64,000 bases of DNA from a virus. The position numbers and the translations under genes were made by a program. The notes beneath the pieces are model-generated. The model was not told the DNA's origin, ran no database searches, and worked only from the letters and a program-made list of their open reading frames with translations. Below, in pieces: positions 60,917-64,000 of this stretch; the stretch's first letter is position 1, and the number at the start of each line of letters is the position of its first letter. The stretch lies in IMG/VR virus record IMGVR_UViG_3300023049_000005, positions 1 through 64,000 of that record. One strand, written 5' to 3'.

Positions 60917-60918
60917 GA

Positions 60919-60930
60919 CTTATATATAAA
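60919..60930 (-). promoter_or_regulatory. Late-type box TTTATATATAAG before the spanin-like pair
   Basis: The box ends 2 nt before the ATG at 60916. Confidence 0.5.
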
Positions 60931-60960
60931 CTTTTTCGTTTCTAATACTATTATATTAAT

Positions 60961-61356
60961 ATGAAAGATAAAGTTTATTGTACCACAAGAGAACAAAAAA
61001 ATAGACAAATAATGGAAAACTCATTAAATGCCAAATATTTAAATATCATTAAGAAGTGTAGGTTTGTACCTAAGCCCGATGAGTGGTTTGTAGAAGGTGA
61101 GACATGTAACTTTATTGGTGTACCCTTCGGTAATTATGAAAAAGAATATAAATTCCACGACAAAGCAGGATATTTTGAAGGTTTGACCAATGAGACATTC
61201 ACAGGATATACAGGCGACTTATCAAGAATGGATGGAGAAACTTGTGTTTTTGAAGAATTTTATATCTACGATGAATATGATAATGAAATATCAGAACTAA
61301 CTTTAGAAGAATATATTGTATTACTTAGGGATCAGATAATTGATTACTTAGTCTGA
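60961..61356 (+). CDS. Hypothetical protein (131 aa)
   Basis: The product starts MKDKVYCTTREQKNRQIMEN. It has a beta-rich centre with CRFVPKPDEWFVEGETCNFI, KEYKFHDKAGYFEGLTNETF and ETCVFEEFYIYDEYDNEI, and ends in a helix (LEEYIVLLRDQIIDYLV). The central part could be a small SH3-like barrel. No family is known. It overlaps the convergent gene by 13 nt. Confidence 0.6.
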   Translation: MKDKVYCTTREQKNRQIMENSLNAKYLNIIKKCRFVPKPDEWFVEGETCNFIGVPFGNYEKEYKFHDKAGYFEGLTNETFTGYTGDLSRMDGETCVFEEFYIYDEYDNEISELTLEEYIVLLRDQIIDYLV

Positions 61357-62042
61357 GCTTGTTTTAATTGGTTAATCCATTTACTTTTCTTGGGTCTACC
61401 AAAGATCTGACGATCTCCGTAAGCAGGATAATAGGTTTGTACTTCGAAATCGAAACTCATTTTAACTAAGTCTTCTTCACCCATAGAGAAATCTCTTATA
61501 ATTTCAATATTATTTTCCTCAGGGAATGTAGCTACTGCATCAATATACATAAAATTATATTCAAAGAACATATGATCATAAAACATTAATGCGTTCATAA
61601 TAGACTCAGATGCTTTAAACGTATCCAATTCACTTCCTAATAAAAGAGTCCCACTAAACTTCGCAGATATAGGCATTGCTCTAACTTTAGTTAATACTTT
61701 TCTAATTTCTTCTGAATCTTCAATCACTTGTTGTAACCATATATTAGGGTTAGCGAACTCTGACCCTTTGATGTTCCAACTATCTAATGTGATATGCATT
61801 CTTGGTATTACATCAGTGTTCATATCTAATTTTCTAGCATCCCCTAATATATCATCTGAGAAACTATCTAATAAATAATCATCGTTTTTACCACTTAATG
61901 AATAGTAAACGGGGATATCAACTTGTACTTCCCCATCTGAGAAGTTATTGACCCATCCTATTCTTTCTTCCATCATTGCTAATGTGCATATAGTGAGATC
62001 CCTAAAGAAAACATCATCATAATTAAATTTCTTTCCTATCAT
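61344..62042 (-). CDS. Putative virion structural protein (232 aa)
   Basis: It contains VFFRDLTICTLAMMEERIGW, VDIPVYYSLSGKNDDYLLDS, DVIPRMHITLDSW and MPISAKFSGTLLLGSELDTF, then SIMNALMFYDHMFFEYNFMY. This beta-rich pattern resembles tail-completion or neck-type proteins of T4-like phages, where a similar VP-x-Y/x-x-P-R segment occurs, but I cannot name the homologue. It has a late-type box, consistent with a structural role. Confidence 0.5.
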   Translation of the reverse strand: MIGKKFNYDDVFFRDLTICTLAMMEERIGWVNNFSDGEVQVDIPVYYSLSGKNDDYLLDSFSDDILGDARKLDMNTDVIPRMHITLDSWNIKGSEFANPNIWLQQVIEDSEEIRKVLTKVRAMPISAKFSGTLLLGSELDTFKASESIMNALMFYDHMFFEYNFMYIDAVATFPEENNIEIIRDFSMGEEDLVKMSFDFEVQTYYPAYGDRQIFGRPKKSKWINQLKQAQTK

Positions 62043-62045
62043 GTA

Positions 62046-62057
62046 CTATATATAATT
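62046..62057 (-). promoter_or_regulatory. Late-type box AATTATATATAG before the 232-aa gene
   Basis: The box ends 3 nt before the ATG at 62042. A second box, TTTAATATATA at 62090-62100, faces the other way, toward the gene at 62123. Confidence 0.45.
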
Positions 62058-62122
62058 TTTTTGATCTTATCTAAACAATATTAGATCTCTTTAATATATA
62101 TTGTTAAAACCTTTATAAACAA

Positions 62123-62590
62123 TTGGAAAGAAAATGGGATAATATAGAATATGTTTTTCTTAAAAAGAAAAAAGCTAATGGTTTTCCTAATGGTCGAGAG
62201 ATCGGGGAAAAGCTAAAGGTTCTTGGTGTGTCCTATAGTAAGAACTATACATGTTTAATAATTAAAGGCAATAAAAATAATAACGATAGTTTCAAAATTC
62301 ATGAATCTTATGTAGATAATATAGCTGAGAAAAGAAATGATACTATTGTTTCCATCTTAACAGAAGGTCTAATATATTATTCTGATCATAAAAGACATCT
62401 AATTTGTTATCCGTATAGTATAGAGAATCTACATCTAATGGCAGAAGATTTACAGATAAACAATTGTTGGTTTCACAAAGATCATTATGATATACCCAAA
62501 AGAAGGATATCAGAGATAGCAAAAAAGACGGTGAATATTAGTAGTAAAGATATCGTAAGAATAATAAATGGAGAAAAATTATTTGTTTGA
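62123..62590 (+). CDS. DUF4031-containing protein (155 aa)
   Basis: The C-terminal 70 residues match DUF4031: HKRHLICYPYSIENLHLMAE, then INNCWFHKDHYDIPKRRISE and VNISSKDIVRIINGE. The typical H-L and W-F-x-x-x-H-Y-D motifs are complete, so an enzymatic or metal-binding role is plausible. The N-terminal half (FPNGREIGEKLKVLGVSYSK) is an extra, unrecognised part. The start is a TTG at 62123; a TAA precedes it in frame, and the next in-frame ATG would cut off the motif's front part. Confidence 0.75.
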   Translation: MERKWDNIEYVFLKKKKANGFPNGREIGEKLKVLGVSYSKNYTCLIIKGNKNNNDSFKIHESYVDNIAEKRNDTIVSILTEGLIYYSDHKRHLICYPYSIENLHLMAEDLQINNCWFHKDHYDIPKRRISEIAKKTVNISSKDIVRIINGEKLFV

Positions 62591-62731
62591 TTTCTTGATA
62601 AGATCAATGAGTGAATAAACACAATCCCCCTCATATCTTTTCTTGTCCATCCTAGATATAGCCACGGCTATTTTATCTTCATAATATACATCAAAGACTT
62701 CGCCTTCTACATTTATTCTAATATTTCCCAT
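62579..62731 (-). CDS. Small hypothetical protein (50 aa)
   Basis: MGNIRINVEGEVFDVYYEDK starts a compact product with two strands and a helix (IAVAISRMDKKRYEGDCVYS, then LIDLIKKSNK). Its TGTAATATATAGACC box and the TAA-terminated frame support it as a real gene. It overlaps the convergent DUF4031 gene by 12 nt. Function is unknown. Confidence 0.6.
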   Translation of the reverse strand: MGNIRINVEGEVFDVYYEDKIAVAISRMDKKRYEGDCVYSLIDLIKKSNK

Positions 62732-62734
62732 GGT

Positions 62735-62745
62735 CTATATATTAC
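62735..62745 (-). promoter_or_regulatory. Late-type box GTAATATATAG before the 50-aa gene
   Basis: The box ends 3 nt before the ATG at 62731. Confidence 0.45.
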
Positions 62746-62748
62746 AGA

Positions 62749-62901
62749 TTAACAACCACAAAGTCTAATTTTTTGTATAAGATTCCAAGTACAGTTAGCT
62801 GTATATTCCTCACTTGTTTCGGGATCTTTTGCTGTGATACTATCAGAAGTTTCTTCTGATATTTCGTATATCTTATTATCTATGGTTATGCTAATTGTCA
62901 T
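62749..62901 (-). CDS. Small hypothetical protein downstream of clpS (50 aa)
   Basis: MTISITIDNKIYEISEETSD begins a beta-type start, and the product ends with helix-like YTANCTWNLIQKIRLCGC containing three cysteines. The C-terminal cysteines could bind a metal or form disulfides. It begins 13 nt after the clpS stop, so it belongs to the clpS transcript. It has the same length as its downstream neighbour but no clear similarity. Confidence 0.58.
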   Translation of the reverse strand: MTISITIDNKIYEISEETSDSITAKDPETSEEYTANCTWNLIQKIRLCGC

Positions 62902-62914
62902 ATCTTTATTGTTT

Positions 62915-63196
62915 TTAATCGGCATCTTCTATAGTAACAGAAAGACCCTGAGCTTGTAATTTTAATTTGATTTTCTTTAAATGGTCATCACTACCCTCAC
63001 ATACTCTAGTCTTTCCTTTATAGTGGACTTGTAACGTATGCTGCCATGCTGTTTCTTTATCCATCTTACAGATTTTGATAAGACAGCTATGTACGTGATC
63101 GAACGTATTGTAGTCATCGTTGTGTAGAATCACAACCTTTGGTCTACCCGTACTATCTTTAGTCTTTGACTTCTTTTTGGTAATTGTCTTTTCCAT
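62915..63196 (-). CDS. clpS: ClpS adaptor protein (93 aa)
   Basis: ClpS binds N-degron substrates and hands them to ClpA/ClpC-type ATPases. The signature is clear: KVVILHNDDYNTFDHVHSCL (the N-D-D-Y specificity pocket), ICKMDKETAWQHTLQVHYKG, and KTRVCEGSDDHLKKIKLKLQ. A basic N-terminal tail (MEKTITKKKSKTKDS) probably reaches the ATPase. With the phage ClpP it suggests that the phage redirects host proteolysis. It is followed by a coupled 50-aa gene and is divergent from the GNAT gene. Confidence 0.93.
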   Translation of the reverse strand: MEKTITKKKSKTKDSTGRPKVVILHNDDYNTFDHVHSCLIKICKMDKETAWQHTLQVHYKGKTRVCEGSDDHLKKIKLKLQAQGLSVTIEDAD

Positions 63197-63200
63197 AACT

Positions 63201-63220
63201 TAATATATATTACAAAAGTA
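63201..63220. promoter_or_regulatory. Bidirectional promoter region: palindromic TAATATATATTA plus TACTTTTG
   Basis: TAATATATATTA (63201-63212) reads the same on both strands and lies between clpS (start 63196, minus) and the GNAT gene (start 63231, plus). On the minus strand it is preceded by TACTTTTG (63213-63220), a host-type -7 box. Both classes may thus act on clpS. Confidence 0.5.
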
Positions 63221-63230
63221 ATTAAAAAAA

Positions 63231-63647
63231 ATGAAATTCATAAAAAAGATCAACGAATATTATAATAGTAGTGAACATTACTCACATAGTGATGAATATG
63301 GCTCAATAGAAGGCATAGTACATTATGATGAAGAAAAGGTGAGAAATAGATTTAGTAAAATGAGAGTTGATCCAAATGATTATATAGATGAGTTATTTTA
63401 CCCTGTTGCTTTTTTAAATAATATCAATATTAATGAAGAACATAGAAACAAAGGAGTTGGTGGTGCTATGTACTTTGATTTCGAATCTTTTTGTGAATTC
63501 AATGGGATAGAAAATATTGTATTAGAAGCCGATTTATTAGAAGCACAACAGGAAGGATTCGACCTGACTAAATGGTATAAGAAATTAGGTTTCGAAACAA
63601 TAGGGGAAACTAGCGACAATCCTATTATGGTCAAGTATTTAAGTTAA
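63231..63647 (+). CDS. Leader-bearing GNAT-family acetyltransferase (138 aa)
   Basis: MKFIKKINEYYNSSEHYSHS is a leader variant (I-N-E-Y). The rest is a GNAT fold: VAFLNNININEEHRNKGVGG holds the acetyl-CoA loop R-N-K-G-V-G-G, then YFDFESFCEFNGIENIVLEA, and the end LTKWYKKLGFETIGET. GNAT enzymes move an acetyl group from acetyl-CoA to an amine. A leader on an enzyme suggests a virion-delivered modifier, by analogy with T4 Alt. The substrate is unknown. Confidence 0.82.
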   Translation: MKFIKKINEYYNSSEHYSHSDEYGSIEGIVHYDEEKVRNRFSKMRVDPNDYIDELFYPVAFLNNININEEHRNKGVGGAMYFDFESFCEFNGIENIVLEADLLEAQQEGFDLTKWYKKLGFETIGETSDNPIMVKYLS

Positions 63648-64000
63648 GGAACATCTTATTCAATTCTTTTTTATAATCAGAATATCGAATTACTATTGAA
63701 AACTTGAATGTCGCAGGATTTACATAATATATATCTCTTATAGAATATTTTGATAAATCTCTACGAAATATCATAAAATTCTCATAAGTTATCTTCTCTA
63801 AGCAGATAGAATTATATTTATACTGAAAATAATCAGTATGATCAAACTCAATATTATATATCTCTGAATAATTTTCTATACGGACAGTATACTTAAACTC
63901 AAATGTTATATCCTCAATATCCTCAAGATATTTCTCATCTAAATCGCTACTTTTTCTTGAGATAGTGCCATCTTTTTTATGTATAACTATGGTTTTCTTA
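63631..64000 (-). CDS. Hypothetical protein, 3' part only (about 122 aa in window)
   Basis: The minus-strand frame is open from the window edge to a TGA at 63631-63633. The visible part reads KKTIVIHKKDGTISRKSSDL..., then YTVRIENYSEIYNIEFDHTD, and ends YKKELNKMFLNLNT. It is soluble and aromatic-rich, with no recognised domain. Its end overlaps the convergent GNAT gene by 17 nt. The start lies outside the window. Confidence 0.65.
   Translation of the reverse strand, partial: KKTIVIHKKDGTISRKSSDLDEKYLEDIEDITFEFKYTVRIENYSEIYNIEFDHTDYFQYKYNSICLEKITYENFMIFRRDLSKYSIRDIYYVNPATFKFSIVIRYSDYKKELNKMFLNLNT

Noticed and set aside
1-64000. tRNA or rRNA genes
   Set aside because: All gaps between genes are short (about 210 nt at most), and in none did I find a cloverleaf with a GTTC-type T arm. 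A covariance-model scan would be decisive.

Overview
This window looks like part of a large, AT-rich, T4-like tailed-phage genome (myovirus type) whose host is probably a member of the Bacteroidota. The phage evidence is a T4-type replication set: a single-chain type II topoisomerase, a UvsW-like helicase, a family B DNA polymerase N-terminal part and a gp44-like clamp loader. It is joined by PhoH, a gp25-like baseplate wedge protein and a 2688-residue virion fibre-type protein. Short genes overlap and switch strand often. The host evidence is threefold: repeated TAnnTTTG promoter elements (the Bacteroidota housekeeping -7 box), start codons preceded by A/T-rich sequence instead of Shine-Dalgarno sites, and a small exported CarboxypepD_reg-like protein. 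No terminase, portal, major capsid, tRNA, integrase or CRISPR array is visible.

Layout. 1-1.5 kb: a visibly less AT-rich block with a DNA methyltransferase and two tiny genes, one of them ribbon-helix-helix-like. 1.7-8.9 kb: unknown leader-bearing proteins, folD, an overlapping operon containing pncB, and an ATP-grasp gene. 8.9-11.5 kb: a glycosyltransferase operon and Hsp20. 11.7-15.1 kb: Dam methylase, two tandem ParB-like paralogues and a possible nuclease. 15.2-21.6 kb: small unknown genes and topoisomerase II. 21.7-29.1 kb: a one-direction run with a MoxR-type AAA ATPase, a metallopeptidase-like/VWA protein and a TelA-family protein. 29.1-36.3 kb: UvsW, PhoH, and two ankyrin genes, one apparently frameshifted and one lacking a normal start codon. 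36.4-47.8 kb: the giant fibre-type protein, a third ankyrin protein, a Nudix hydrolase and ClpP. 47.8-53 kb: DnaK, an AlkB-like protein, a membrane protein and a gene broken by a 14-bp tandem duplication. 53-58.1 kb: the polymerase fragment, clamp loader, NadD and gp25. 58.1-64 kb: an acidic protein, a spanin-like pair, a DUF4031 protein, ClpS and a GNAT acetyltransferase.

Two patterns tie the window together. First, at least twelve otherwise unrelated proteins, including three ankyrin proteins and a GNAT acetyltransferase, begin with the same 10-14 residue leader of the form M-K-x-h-K-x-F-E-x-F-x-E-S. It resembles the capsid-targeting sequence of T4 internal proteins, so these may be packaged in the head and delivered into the host. 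Second, nearly all leader genes and most structural-looking genes have a TAATATATA box within about 2-12 nt of the start codon. Most metabolic and early-looking genes have TAnnTTTG, sometimes only 4-5 nt from the ATG. This suggests two expression classes and largely leaderless mRNAs.

The host-directed cargo covers NAD salvage (PncB and NadD), one-carbon metabolism (FolD), proteostasis (DnaK, Hsp20, ClpP, ClpS), DNA methylation and glycosylation. All function calls come from motif recognition by eye. No database search was run.
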